Source of the DNA: Phyllostachys edulis
Taxonomy: Eukaryota > Streptophyta > Magnoliopsida > Poales > Poaceae
Length of the DNA: 64,000 nucleotides
NCBI GenBank assembly: GCA_036346405.1
Contig: CM070548.1
Location: 66,054,877-66,118,876 of the forward strand
Direction of reading: 5' to 3'
The number at the start of each line of letters is the position of its first letter. The first letter of the stretch is position 1. The notes under the pieces are model-generated. The model made no database searches, was not told the DNA's origin, and saw only the letters and a program-made list of their open reading frames with translations. Below, one piece after another: positions 46,131 to 56,796 of this stretch. Position numbers and translations under genes: made by a program.

Positions 46131-48180
46131 GGTGCAACCCAATTTGGGAAAATGGCTCGGCCAAGGAACGATACAAGTTTTTGAATTTCAATTTTAACAA
46201 CTGAGATTTTGCAGAATTATTTGAGATAGCAAATTAACTCCAAAATTTCTGAAATTTTAACTGGAGCTTGCTTACATTAGGATTAACCTTACATAAAATT
46301 TCCAGAGGTTTTTATGCAAAGCATTTTTCTCAGGAAATTCATAAAGGCTGTTCAAAGGTTTGTTTTACCTCCAAAAATTACCAAACAAGTTTGAAAACTT
46401 GTGATATTTTTCATAGGGGTCCCACATCATTTCTAGGACCAAGGAAAAATATTTCCAAAGGTTTGGCACAACATTTGTGATAATTGGAAAATGAGTTTGA
46501 CTTTTGTCAACAAGAGGTTTAGGTTTTTGAACCCCACCACTTTTGACAAGAATTACATGTGAGATCAGGGGTTTCAAGATGTGAGAAAAAGTTTTAATTT
46601 CTACACATTTAATTACATTTGAAACAAACACTTGTTTAGGTATTTGGGATGTTACATGAACTAGAGCGGGCACGAGCATTAGAGGGGCTCCAGGGACTTA
46701 CTGTGATGACCCGGAGGTGGGGAGGCTGCCGAAGTCGGGCTGGCGACGAAGAATAGCGGCGGCGGCGATGGTGTTACGTGGAGGAGAGATCCTGGGCTAA
46801 GGTGAGAGCAAATAGATGTCGGACCTGCTCAAGTGACCCTAGTAGATGGTGGAAATGAAGGCAATCGAGAAATGCCTTACCGGACCGGCGCCAGAGAAGA
46901 AAAGGGTTCTCACGGCCGTGAAAGGGGAAAAACTAAATTCCTTGAGCTCCTGTGTAGCATTCGACAAATTAAATGAGGGGTTTTGCTACCAACACCAAAG
47001 GGCACAAGATGACGCACTTAAGCAAGAAGGGAACTCACCAGAGATCAAGCTCACACCAGGGTGGCCTTCGGAGCGCGCACTAAGGCCGCCGAGAGCATGA
47101 ACTCGGTTTGGAATCTACAAGCAAGGTCAAAGGCAGCATTTGGCTTAGATGTGATCGACATGCAACGAGCAAGCCAGGGGAAATGGAGGTGAGGCTCTTA
47201 CCAGAGAAGAGAGCAATGGCGAGCGCCTCCTCCCTCAGACCCGAGAGGAAGGATGAGGAGATATGGAGGCAACAGGGGGGGGGTATTATCCCCAGGTGAT
47301 GACGGAAATGGGAGCGGCGTTAAGCGGAGATGCTCCCGGATAGGTCGACGAGGGCGGTGGGAGATGGCGTCGCACCGCACTAACGGAGGAGTGGCAGAGT
47401 TGGCGTGGCGCGTGGCGCGCAAGTTCTGCTCGCCCGCCATGTGCGAGAAGAAGACAGATGGCGGGTGGGTGGGGCGGCGTCGGCGGCTTCTGGCCCATGC
47501 GAGATCCAATCAACGATCGGCGTTATGCGAGGGCTTTTAACCCAGGCCGAAACAATATGCAACCAGAGCCGCTGATTTTCCATCGGACGGCTGCATGCGA
47601 TGCGCATTAGGTGACTTGGTCGAGCCAAGTCGGCTCGGGTCAGACTTGAGTCTGGTTCGAGTCAGAGGAACAGTGATTTCAGATTTTGATTTAAAAAGGC
47701 TGAGAAGATTGGGAATTTTTGGAGGTAGCTCCGAAGCTCCAAAAATTCTGAAATTTTTATGGAAGCTTGCTGGATCAGAGGACAACCTTGAATAATTTCT
47801 CTAGAAATTTTCATTCACTGCGTTTCTCTCTAGAAAATTCACAAGCTGCTGGTCCAGGGTTTTGACCAGAATTCATACTGGTTTGACTAGCTCTTTTGAA
47901 ATAGCAAATAAAATCTAAAAATTATGAGATTTCTCAGAGAGGTTACTAGGATGATCTATAAGCTAGGAAAAATATTTCTAGGGGATTATCACAAGATTTG
48001 ATTATGGAGTTTTCAAGGACTAAAACTTCCATCAATAGAAACATTGATCTTAGGAAATAGGAAACCCTAGGGAAAAATTCCCGGAAATTTCAAATGACAT
48101 CATGAGGCATGAAAAGTTTTAATTTATCCTTATTTTTATACATTTGAAACATACACCATTGTTTGGGATGTTACAGCCCA

Positions 48181-48818
48181 ATAGGCCCGTAGTAAAAACG
48201 CCATAACTTTTGCAAACGGAGTTCGATTCGGGTGTTCTTGGGCTTGTTGGAAAGCTTATTCCGAAAAATTTCCAATGGATTTGGCCTCACCTTCAAATTC
48301 ATTTCGAGCACATCGGAATCGTCGAAACAAGACGATGGATCAAGAGATAGAGCTAGGGTTTATTATTCATGGAGTACTGTTCATGCATGAACAGTACCGC
48401 CGCCCCTCCCTCTTGTTCCTATAATGAACAGTACCGCCGCCCTCTAGTTTTCTCGGGTTTTGTTGATTGAAGTTTAGCTTTGCTACTTTATACTTTGTAC
48501 TCTTGTTTAGCGAGATCAATAGCGACATTTTTCTTCGGAACCCCACTTATCAATACAATTTCAATTCCTATTCGCAATTTCAGATTGCTTATCTATCTTG
48601 TTCTTGCATGCTTCTTCGGTGTATGCAGGAATTGATCTTCGCGATCAGGTCATCCTGGTATTTGTGCACGGTTGATAATGACTTGTCAAGCAGTTCAGTG
48701 ATTGCGTGGTTTCGAGCCTTGCGAGTTCATAGCCAGGATCGTGAGAGTTGAGCGACTACTACCGAACTTACCTTCTCATCGAAAGATCGGGCCAGAACAG
48801 GACCATCGTGGTTCATCA
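48181..48818 (+). repeat. Element A 3' LTR, second part
   Basis: Resumes at ATAGGCCCGTAGTAAA after B's second GCCCA and runs to GGTTCATCA. Together with 15019-15431 the length is 1051 bp, against 1048 bp for the 5' LTR. It is followed by the duplication AGCTT. Confidence 0.9.
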
Positions 48819-48823
48819 AGCTT

Positions 48824-49395
48824 GCTCGATGAGATACTACATGTTTTTTCTTTTCATTTCGTTGTTGTCGTTTGATGTAGTGGTTTTCGGACCTGCAATA
48901 GTAGCTTTGATTAATAAAGATGAGGGGAATTATGAACGACATCTCCTGCCTCCTTGCCTCTCTTATGGACTTTTGTTATGATACTCATTGATTTTTTTAG
49001 AGAAGATACTTATTGAATTAGAACTTTTGTTATGAACTTTGTATGTTTATGTATGTTGTATTTAATTTTTTACAAGTAAAAATTTCGAATGTGGGCGAAA
49101 AAGATGGCACAACAAGGCACAACATGGCAAAAAAAATTAAAAAACCATAGCATGACATAAATCAACTTATTAAACTGTTATAAGTTAAGAAATACAAAAA
49201 AAAAGATTACAAGTCACAAAACAAGGGTAGTGTAGACTTTTTACAATGATCCTTCTTATTTCTAGAGCTGGAGTCAATTTTCTAACCAAACACCTCCTTA
49301 GATTGCTCCAACTTCTCATAGGAGTGGATCCAAGAGTGAAGTTGGAGTTGGAGCTGTAAAAACTTGGAGCATAGCCATACCAAATAGGCCCTTAA
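48824..49395. other. Unassigned flank with a possible old MITE remnant
   Basis: AT-rich sequence with no domain-bearing frame. From about 49263 to 49394 it contains GGAGTTGGAGCTGTAAAAAC and CATACCAAATAGGCCC, wording common in grass miniature transposons, but I could not pair two ends. Confidence 0.35.
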
Positions 49396-49403
49396 CCCCT
49401 TAA

Positions 49404-50215
49404 TAGGGATGGAAACGGATCGAATACAAATCGAATAGTCTCGAATACGAATACGAATCCATATTTTTAAAATAAATATGAATACGAATTCGAACGTTCT
49501 CGAATACGGATACAAATCTAATGTCATAACGAATACAAATTCGAAGCGAATATGTACTCAATTCGGTCGAATGTGAATATCCTACAACTTTTGTGACAAA
49601 CCTCGGTAGAACAAATTTATGTAATATGTACATGACTACACGTCTACAGTAAAGAATCCTGAAGCACTAGCAGTAGCACTATGGGGAGTTGCTCACTACT
49701 CACATGACGAGTTGACGAGTTAACATGCACTTAGTTGGGCTTGGGCGTACATGACGATGACGAGTTGCTCACTACACACATGACGAGTTGATTATGCATA
49801 TGTACTAGAGGAATATTGTACATGTACGAGTATTTAGAATCCCGAAGCACTAGTAGTAGCATTCGAATTGAAGCATGTACATGTACTAGAGGAATGGCAT
49901 GGGCCATGGGTCACTTAGTTGGGCTTGGGCTGCTGGGCTGCTTGGGAGCACCGAGCGTGCGTGCTAACTACCTGGACTACTGTCGTTGGGCGTTGGGCTG
50001 ACACTGTTGCAAATACGGATACTATCTGTATTTGTATTCGTATTCGGCGTCATTTGACATACAACATCCAGATTCGTATCCAAGAAAAAAAACTGGTTAG
50101 TATTCGTATTTGTATTCGTTTTTCAATCGAATACGGATTTTACTTACCACATTTGCATTTTCTCGGATACGAACATCGGATAAAACGGATTATCCTTTAC
50201 CATTTTCCATGCCTA
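49404..50215. mobile_element. hAT-like non-autonomous DNA transposon, 812 bp
   Basis: Ends are TAGGGATGGAAACGG and, inverted, TAGGCATGGAAAATGG. Exact 8-bp target duplications CCCCTTAA flank it (49396-49403 and 50216-50223), the size typical of hAT elements. Both subterminal regions are rich in short CGAATAC/GTATTCG repeats in opposite orientation. No transposase is encoded, so it would depend on one supplied elsewhere. Confidence 0.8.
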
Positions 50216-50359
50216 CCCCTTAATGTATTGTAGCCATCTTAGGCTTCGTATTGTATTTGATCGTTTTCCTCGTTTGGTTCAAGTTCTTCTATTGTGCTTT
50301 AGAGGGCTAGTGAACCCTCATATATATCCTTTAGCTCTAAACCTCTGCTATTCCCTCAG

Positions 50360-51560
50360 ATGGCACCCAAGAGAGCCACCGCCCAAAGAAGTGGTGCAAG
50401 TGCCGCAGACCGAGGAAGAGACCATGGTCGTGGACAAGATCTATCTCCCCCACAGCCAGTGCATCCAACCATGGCCCAAGTCATGACCTAGCAAACTCAG
50501 ATTCTTTAGGCGATGTTTGCCGATCAGCAGGCTGGAGCAGCTAGTCACAACTCCAAGTTGGCGGATTTTCTCAGAACCAGACCTCTACCCTTATCATCTA
50601 CAATTGAAACCCTGGAAGCCAAGGATTGGCTCCGTGATACAGAAAAGAATCTTCGTCTTGCACGATGGTCCGAAGATGACAAAGTCGACTTTGCCACCCA
50701 TCAACTCAAATGAACTGCAACTGCTTGGTGGGAGAACTACCTTGCCGCCTGAGGAGGAGAAAGCCCAGTTGCCGATGAAGAGTCCGACAAAGAAGAAGCA
50801 CCAGAAGCCGACGAACAGCAAGACCAACCTGCAGAAGAAAATGTTGAAGTGCAAATAGAAGAAGAAACTAAACCGATGATGCATGCAATTCCTTGTAGCG
50901 AATTCAAGATCACCTTCAGGACCTACTTTACCAGCTGGTACCATGAGGATGAAGAAGAATGAATTCGGAGCTATAAAGCAAGGACATATGTCAATCAATG
51001 AGTACCTCACCAGGTTCAACCAACTCGTCCGCTACGCCCCAAGTGATGTCGCTGATGAAGAAGAGAAGATTGATCGCTTCTTAGAAGGCATGCACAAAGA
51101 TATGAGAGTGCAGCTAATCATCCAAGATTTCCCCAGCTTCCACCACTTGATCAATAAAGCCCGCATATTGGAAAATGAGAAAAGAATGGTGGAGGTCAGC
51201 CGCAAAAGAAAAATGGCAGCTCAGAGGTTGCAAAGTAGCTATCCGCAGAGGCTAGCATATCATGGCAACCCGTCATTCAGGCAAGCTGTAACCTCGCCAC
51301 CAAGAGCTCCAAATCCAGCCCCCGTGTTCTAGTGGGAATGTGTTCTGCACTCCTGCCCTGCTAGACAGCCTGCAGCAACCAACCCGACAGCAAACCTTCC
51401 TTGCTTCAGCTATGGAGAGAAAGGGGCACTTTGCCAACCGTGCCCGCAACACCAAGTCACTCACGTGAAGTTCAACTTGGGAGCCACACCAACTCGAGGC
51501 CAATCATCAACTCCAAGCAAGAGTCATCAAACCTCGCAAGCATCCAGGACTACCTCAACA
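50360..51560 (+). pseudogene. gag: E gag, heavily broken
   Basis: ATG at 50360 begins MAPKRATAQRSG and is interrupted by two TAG codons near 50486-50510, where glutamine is likely. The block 50513-50713 has KLADFLRTRPLPLSS and WLRDTEKNLRLARW. A TGA at about 50711 and a frame-disrupted acidic stretch follow. The capsid carboxyl half is in 50883-51332 (KKNEFGAIKQGHMSINEYL, FNQLVRYAPSDV, INKARILENE). The zinc knuckle near 51400 reads CFSYGEKGHFANRA, with two of its cysteines lost. Related to G and B gag by motif order; it cannot be functional. Confidence 0.75.
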
Positions 51561-52020
51561 CCGAACTACGGCCATGTGAATCAAGTCACCACAGAGGAGG
51601 CACATGAAGCTACAGGAATACTAATGGGTACGTTCTCTTTTAAGTCAGTACCTGCACATGTTCTCTTTTAAGTTTGTTGAAAAGTTTAAACTGCCAACTT
51701 TTAAATTGAAGAAACCTGGGTACTTAGTTCACCCAGGGGACCCTTAACTGCTACATTAGTAAGTCCTAGAGTAGAGATTGTTATGGAAAAGTCTAGATTC
51801 TTAGCAGATCTTATGGTGCTACAATCCTAAACTCTAGACATCATCCTAGGGATGGATTGGTTGGCCAGATACCAAGGAATGATAGAATGTGCCAATAGAA
51901 AGGTTGTACTTACCAAGTATCCCAGATTAACAATAAAGGTTAATGTGGACCATCCCTCTCTTTTGGATCGTGCAATCCATCGCCTTGAAGCTACGTCAAT
52001 AGAAGAAACACATGTAGTTC
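51561..52020 (+). pseudogene. pol: E protease remnant
   Basis: After HVNQVTTEEAHEATG, the counterpart of B's EEAQEAPDVVLG, the active-site DSGAS segment seen in B and G is missing: the frame breaks near 51670. Downstream, ILGMDWLARYQGMIECAN at about 51840-51900 is the recognisable end of the domain. A TAA at about 52026 lies just before the RT motif PEVFPKELLSMPPD. Confidence 0.65.
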
Positions 52021-52990
52021 AAGATTAACCTGAAGTGTTTCCTAAAGAATTGCTTAGCATGCCACCAGACAGAGATATAGAGTTTGAGATCAACCTAAAA
52101 CCAAGGACCGCCCCAATTGCCAAGAGACCCTATAGGATGGCCGTCGATGAGCTTGAAGAGCTAAAGACACAAATTGAAGACTTGCAAGAGAAATGATTTA
52201 TTAGGCCTAGCTCATCCCCTTGGGGTTTGCCAGTGCTTTTCATAAAGAAGAAGGACGACACTGCCAAATTATGTATGGATTACAGAGCCCACAATGATGT
52301 GACCATCAAGAACAAGTATCCCTTGCCCCACATTGATGATCTATTTGATCATCTGTCAGGAGCCGCAGTGTTCTCCAAGATAGACCTAAGGTCAAGATAC
52401 CATCAACTTAAGATCAGGGCTGAGGACATCCTCAAAATGTCTTTTACCACCTGATATGGCCTATATGAGTTCACAGTCATGTCGTTTAGCCTAACCAATG
52501 TGTCTGCCTACTTTATGAACCTTATGAACAAAGTATTCATGGAATGCTTAGATAAGTTTGTAGTCATTTTCATAGACGACATCTTAATCTACTTCAAGAC
52601 CAATGAAGAACATGTTGAACATCTGCGTTTGGTCCTAGATAAGCTTAAAGAACACTAGCTATATGCTAAATGCAACAAGTGTGAGTTTTGGCTCCAAAAA
52701 ATTAGTTTCCTCGGATATATTGTATCCGCTGGAGGAGTAGCAGTCGATCCATCCAAAGTAGAAGCTATGTTGCAATGGAAGCAACCCACCTCAGTGACTG
52801 AAGTGCGTAGTTTTCTCGGATTGGCCGGATACTACAGACACTTCATAGAAGGATTCTCCAAGCTTTCTAGACCAATGACCCACCTACTCAAGAAGGAGAA
52901 GAAGTACGAATGGATAGAAGCTTGTGAACGGAGTTTCCAAGAGTTAAAGAAGAAATTGATCACTGCACCTATGTTTATTGTGACGCTTCG
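52021..52990 (+). pseudogene. pol: E reverse transcriptase
   Basis: Motifs in order with at least four stops between them: PEVFPKELLSMPPDRDIEFE, FIRPSSSPWGLPVLF, LCMDYRAHNDVTIKNKYP, FSKIDLRSRYHQLKIR, VMSFSLTNVSAYF, catalytic FIDD (VVIFIDDILIY near 52570), KCEFWLQKISFLGYIVS, LGLAGYYRHFIEGFSKL. Stops include TGA near 52195 and 52452 and TAG near 52656. A shift near 52965 precedes RNase H. Confidence 0.82.
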
Positions 52991-53482
52991 CGCCAAGGTC
53001 TTGGCTGCGTACTTATGCAAGTAGGAAAAGTCGTGGCATATGCATCCATACAACTCCGTCCCCATGAAGACAACTATCCAACTCATGCTCTGGAATTAGC
53101 ATCAGTAGTGCATGCCCTAAAGATTTGGCGGCATTACTTGATTGAAAATCATTGTGATATCTACACTGACCACAAGAGTCTTAAATACATTTTCACCCAG
53201 ACAGATCTCAACCTTCGACAAAGAAGATGGTTAGAGCTAATCAAGGACTACAATATGGATGTCCATTACCATCCTGGAAAGGCTAATGTAGTGGTCGATG
53301 CATTAAGCCGTAAGACCTATTACAACAATGTCATGGTTCAAGAACTTCAACCTGAACTCTACAAAGAATTGGAGGCACTCAACCTTGATATAATAGAACA
53401 AGGCATCATAGCCACTATGAAAGTACACCCAACCTTAGAAGAACAAATCAAGGCCGCTCAAGAAGGACACCCTGGAGTCTAG
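52980..53482 (+). pseudogene. pol: E RNase H
   Basis: YCDASRQGLGCVLMQ spans the start around 52977-53020, then VVAYASIQLRPHEDNYPTHA, YTDHKSLKYIFTQTDLNLRQ and DALSRKTYY. This domain is open for 155 codons and is one of the better parts of the element. It ends at a TAG at 53480. Confidence 0.8.
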
Positions 53483-54039
53483 AGATTCAAACACCTCATG
53501 GCCAAGGGAAAAGCCCCTAAAATGATCGAAGACCAATAAGGAATCCTATGGTATGGGAAACGCCTCTTTGTTCCCCACCAAAAGGAGCTCAAGGATTTGA
53601 TACTAAAATAAGCTCATAGCTCAGTATACACCCTGCATCCTGGTACACCAAGATGTATCAAGATATGAAGATTCTATATTGGTGGCCGCAAATGAAGAGA
53701 GATATCGTCGAGTTTGTAGCTTGTTGTGATGTATGACAACTGATCAAAGCCGAACACCAAAGACCTACAGGACTGCTTCAACCACTACAAATCCCTCAGT
53801 GTAAGTGGGAAGAAGTTGGAATGGATTTCATTACTGGCCTACCGCGAACTAAGTCTGGATATGATTCCATATGGGCCATAGTTGACAGATTGACAAAAGT
53901 CACCCATTTCATTCCAGTGAAGACCACCTACAAGGGAGATAGATTGGCTGAGTTATATATGGCTTGTATCATGTGTCTGTATGGAGTACCCAAGGGGATA
54001 GTCTCGGATCAAGGTTCCCAGTTCACCTCGTATTTCTGG
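53483..54039 (+). pseudogene. pol: E integrase, truncated
   Basis: The zinc-binding end is full of stops (near 53536, 53608, 53738). The core in 53821-54039 has D in MDFITGLPRTKSGYDS and D in VSDQGSQFTSYFW, then the sequence switches at 54040 before the catalytic glutamate. The glutamine of GSQFTS here is CAG and serves as reference for the TAG in element G. Confidence 0.8.
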
Positions 54040-54328
54040 TGATGCGGATCAACCTCTAGATGAGGTTAAATCCATGGATTGCCCGATCTTTCACGGTGGA
54101 AATTCTCGAGCAATCATGTGGAGCACGAATTACCGGATACGATTCGCACTTGGATAAATAAATCTTACACCCGTGTACACCTCAGTACACGAACAAGAAA
54201 TAGGGATCAAAGATCCAACGAGTAACTTCTAGCACCATAGCTAGAAACCCTCACGCCAAGATGAAATCCGATATTGGAATTCACAAGAACACTCATAGAA
54301 CAGGGATAAAGCCATTAGAAGGCCAACA
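54040..54328 (-). repeat. F: probable LTR end, minus oriented, left part
   Basis: Begins TGATGCGGATCAACC exactly where E stops. Read on the minus strand it ends in GATCCGCATCA. With the part right of D (62721-62863) it would form one LTR. No primer site lies to its left, so if this is an LTR it is solo or truncated. Confidence 0.4.
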
Positions 54329-56214
54329 TGTCGGACCTGGGATTAACACCCCAAATCCTCCGTGCATTTCTGAACTAGTCCCATGATCAGTAGCTAGTTC
54401 ACACAGTAAACAGATATGGTAACATCCATAAATCGCACAATATTATTAATAATCAACAGAGTTTATTACAAAAGAGGCTTACAAGCCAACAATTAAGAAA
54501 CACAGCGGAAGACGAAGAAGTAGTGGAGTCCAGCTGATCTGCCACATGCAATCGACTAGGGTAGCGGCCTAGTCGTCGAGATCCACACCAGTAGCAAAGT
54601 CCTTCTCATCTGAAATTTGTTTACATAAAGCAAGTATGAGCACAACTACCGTGCTCGCAAGTTACACCCGTCAAGTAACAGATTTAATGCATGAATAAAG
54701 GATATTTCAAAGGAAGGCTTATAGGGTTCATTTTGCATAAAGCCATGTTTCTTTCAAATATTCATACTAAGTTCCAAAGAACTTATTCAATAACTAAAAT
54801 TCATTTTATAAATTCTCAATTTTATAGTCAGATAATATTCACACATGAATGGTGAAGGATACCCTCCTATCACATGGCTTCCGGCCCAAATTCCCAATTT
54901 GATAAACCATTTGTGTCAAATCCATTTTGAAATCAAAACCAAAGTCTAACTTTGAGTCTCTTTGATAGCATGTCCATGACCATGGACACGGCTATTCGAA
55001 TAGTTTTACACTCTGCAGAGTTTGAACAGCTTTACCCACACGAGATAATTTGCAATTTGTGTCGGCCAATCCACGCTTCCTAAGGCGTGTGACAAAGCAA
55101 TTATCACAAGGCCGTTACAATGATCTACCTCAAAGAACTTATGCCTGCTAAGGTTTCACTTCCATTGGACTATCCATCCTCCAGAAGCCCCCTCTTGCGC
55201 CAGGTGGGACTACTGTCTGACCAACACCCACACATACAACATGGCACGAATATCTAGGAGGTATCCCAAATTATTAAGCCAGGTCCTGCCCATACAGGCC
55301 ATGTGGTTGCACGGTGAGGCATAGCCCATTATAGGCATAGCAAAGGAACGCTCAGAGGCCGGTCCTTAACTGACTTGGGCAACTTTCCATAATAAACCCT
55401 GGGCCTTAATCCTAACTAGATTAAGCCCGTGCATAAACCTACACCCACCTTTCATCCATTTCGCCCAAGTCCAAACCATCAATTTATTTTATTTTTGAAG
55501 ATCATTTATAAACTTCCATAACACACCAGTGTTATGGATTTATTTAAACAATATTTGATTTTTGGCTGAAATTCCCCAAATCAAACATTTTTGGGTCTAA
55601 GCATGGCTAAGCATAAGTTTTCTCAAAATGATCACAGTTCATACTATCGTATCAACTAGGGTTTTATCTAGGGTGACAAGGTAGGTTTAGTTTATTGTCA
55701 AAATTGGCAGTACAAAGGATTTAGGCATATCTATAAATTTAAAATAGGAATTTAAATTACTGAATATAAATAAGCATGCAATAATAATTTAAAACAGAAT
55801 TTAAATAATTTAAAATAATGGGTGCAAATATGATCAAGAATGTAACTTTCCTTGCTCAAAAGTCTGGTCGTTGATTAATTCTGGTTCTTCGGACTTGTCG
55901 AAATCTAAACGTGAAAATAAGCTAAATTCAAATAAAATTCAAAATAAACTTCAAATGAACTCCAAATTAAATAATTTTAGTTTAGATAGCTAGATTATGA
56001 TTTTAGATAATTTTAGAAATTTGAAACACCCAATTTGGAGTTTGGATGCAAAAGATATGAAGTTTAGAAGTTTTAAACCTAATTCTGCAATTAAATGAAT
56101 TTCCCGAATTATTTTTCTAAAGGATATTCTAATTATTGCATCAGCATTGCACACTAGCCACACAGGAGTCTATGACATGTGGGCCCGCGGTCAATGGACT
56201 GAGTCCATGACCGG

Positions 56215-56706
56215 TCAAAATCCACAGTGAACCCGCCTAAGCGATGCACAAGAGGCGTCGTCTTTGCGCCTGGAGGAGGTGACGTGGCGCCACGTTGGTG
56301 CTAACTCAACAACAAATGCACACGTGGCGCTGACATGGCGTCTACGTGGCTGAGCCACGTAGGCTCCGGCGACGGCGGCGCTCGGGCCCCAATGGTCGCC
56401 GGCGCTATGCGCCACGGCGAGGTGCGGAAATGTGCGCAAAAGAAAGAGGAGACAACGAGGATCTTGGTGCGCTACCTTGAAGTGGAGGGATGAGACGATA
56501 AGGTCATCGACGGTGAGGTTAAGCGGTGGCAGTGCGGGGTCGACGATGAAGAAGATGCTCCGGAGGTCCTCGAGGCGAGTGAATGCGCGCACCGGGTGGC
56601 CCACGTGATGGCGAACGCGATGGTGCGGACGGGGGCGGCGGAGCGTCAACGACGACGGCGAATTTGGCGGTGGAGCGTCTAGGGCTCCGGTGACTTTGAG
56701 CTTCAA
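56215..56706 (-). CDS. Hypothetical ORF in D 3' LTR, downstream of the TATA box
   Basis: 163 codons on the minus strand, in the element's own sense, starting MKLKVTGALDAPPPNSPSS, about 77 bp after the TATA box. It is arginine/histidine-rich and later hydrophobic (CLLFLLRTFPHLAVA). A homologous ORF of 167 codons is at the same place in the other LTR, mostly alike except at the carboxyl end. I do not recognise a family. GC-rich sequence tends to give long frames by chance, so coding is unproven. It could be a leader ORF or a captured host exon. Confidence 0.3.
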   Translation of the reverse strand: MKLKVTGALDAPPPNSPSSLTLRRPRPHHRVRHHVGHPVRAFTRLEDLRSIFFIVDPALPPLNLTVDDLIVSSLHFKVAHQDPRCLLFLLRTFPHLAVAHSAGDHWGPSAAVAGAYVAQPRRRHVSATCAFVVELAPTWRHVTSSRRKDDASCASLRRVHCGF

Positions 56707-56780
56707 TTCCGGTGGCTAGAGAGGGGTAGAAGGGCTGAGAGTTGAGGGAAAATGTTGAAGGGATGGCTGCGAAGGTTATG

Positions 56781-56796
56781 CCCCCTTTTATAGGGC
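56781..56796 (-). promoter_or_regulatory. TATA box, D 3' LTR
   Basis: Minus strand GCCCTATAAAAGGGGG, an excellent TATA box in GC-rich surroundings, conserved in the other LTR. Confidence 0.7.

Larger units (their letters stand above)
41110..46656 (-). mobile_element. C: solo LTR, 5.5 kb, Tekay-like, minus strand
   Basis: TGTGAGGACCCC at one end and GGGATGTTACA at the other, with exact duplication TGAAC at 41105-41109 and 46657-46661. The uninterrupted target is visible in B's other LTR at 15946-15950 (CACGTGAACTAGAG). Both ends resemble B's LTR ends, and the first 1.5 kb follows B's LTR with many changes, so it is a related family. There is no primer site, coding domain or second LTR, so it is a solo LTR. 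The middle (43500-46130) is full of GGAGGTC-type repeats absent from B. Confidence 0.9.
15432..48175 (-). mobile_element. Element B: Tekay-like chromovirus, minus strand, interrupted
   Basis: Inserted in A's 3' LTR with the exact duplication GCCCA at 15427-15431 and 48176-48180. On the minus strand the order is 5' LTR (48175-38119, carrying solo LTR C), Met-type primer site, gag, protease, RT, RNase H, integrase with a chromodomain-like end, purine tract and 3' LTR (17483-15432). Element G (17599-32796) sits between the integrase end and the purine tract. Domain order, large LTRs and the carboxyl-terminal motif fit the Tekay (Del) clade. All coding parts are broken by stops or shifts, so it is not autonomous now. 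Confidence 0.85.
38119..48175 (-). repeat. Element B 5' LTR, interrupted by solo LTR C
   Basis: Plus-strand ends are TGTGAGAACCCGGGG and GGGATGTTACA. Without C (41110-46656 and one 5-bp duplication) it is about 4505 bp. It is the full-length version of the rearranged left LTR. Its weak minus-strand TATA-like site is near 47528 (GGTTAAAAGCCC). Large GC-rich frames in 46700-47800 are not convincing genes. Confidence 0.85.
2508..48818 (+). mobile_element. Element A: CRM-like Ty3/gypsy retrotransposon, interrupted
   Basis: The outermost complete element. It has two TG...CA LTRs (2508-3555 and the split copy 15019-15431 plus 48181-48818), a Met-type primer site, a purine tract before the 3' LTR, and the 5-bp duplication AGCTT on both sides. 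The LTR start TGATGAGGACAT and an open frame that runs through the purine tract into the 3' LTR are features known for CRM (centromeric retrotransposon) chromoviruses, and its gag fits that clade. A's own pol is not found; the interior holds a truncated Tat-lineage element (A2) instead, and element B sits in the 3' LTR. Without the insertions it would be a short, gag-only element. Clade is inferred; the boundaries are read directly from sequence. Confidence 0.85.
50224..54039 (+). mobile_element. Element E: decayed Tekay-like internal region
   Basis: Plus-strand gag, protease remnant, RT, RNase H and part of integrase in the expected order, but no LTR, primer site or purine tract is visible. 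It stops within the integrase core at 54039, where another sequence (F) begins. It has more stops and shifts than B or G, so it is probably older. Confidence 0.75.

Noticed and set aside
38119..48175. Independent element starting at 38119 with C as its second LTR
   Set aside because: C has its own exact duplication TGAAC and an empty site in B's left LTR, and 46662-48175 continues B's LTR.
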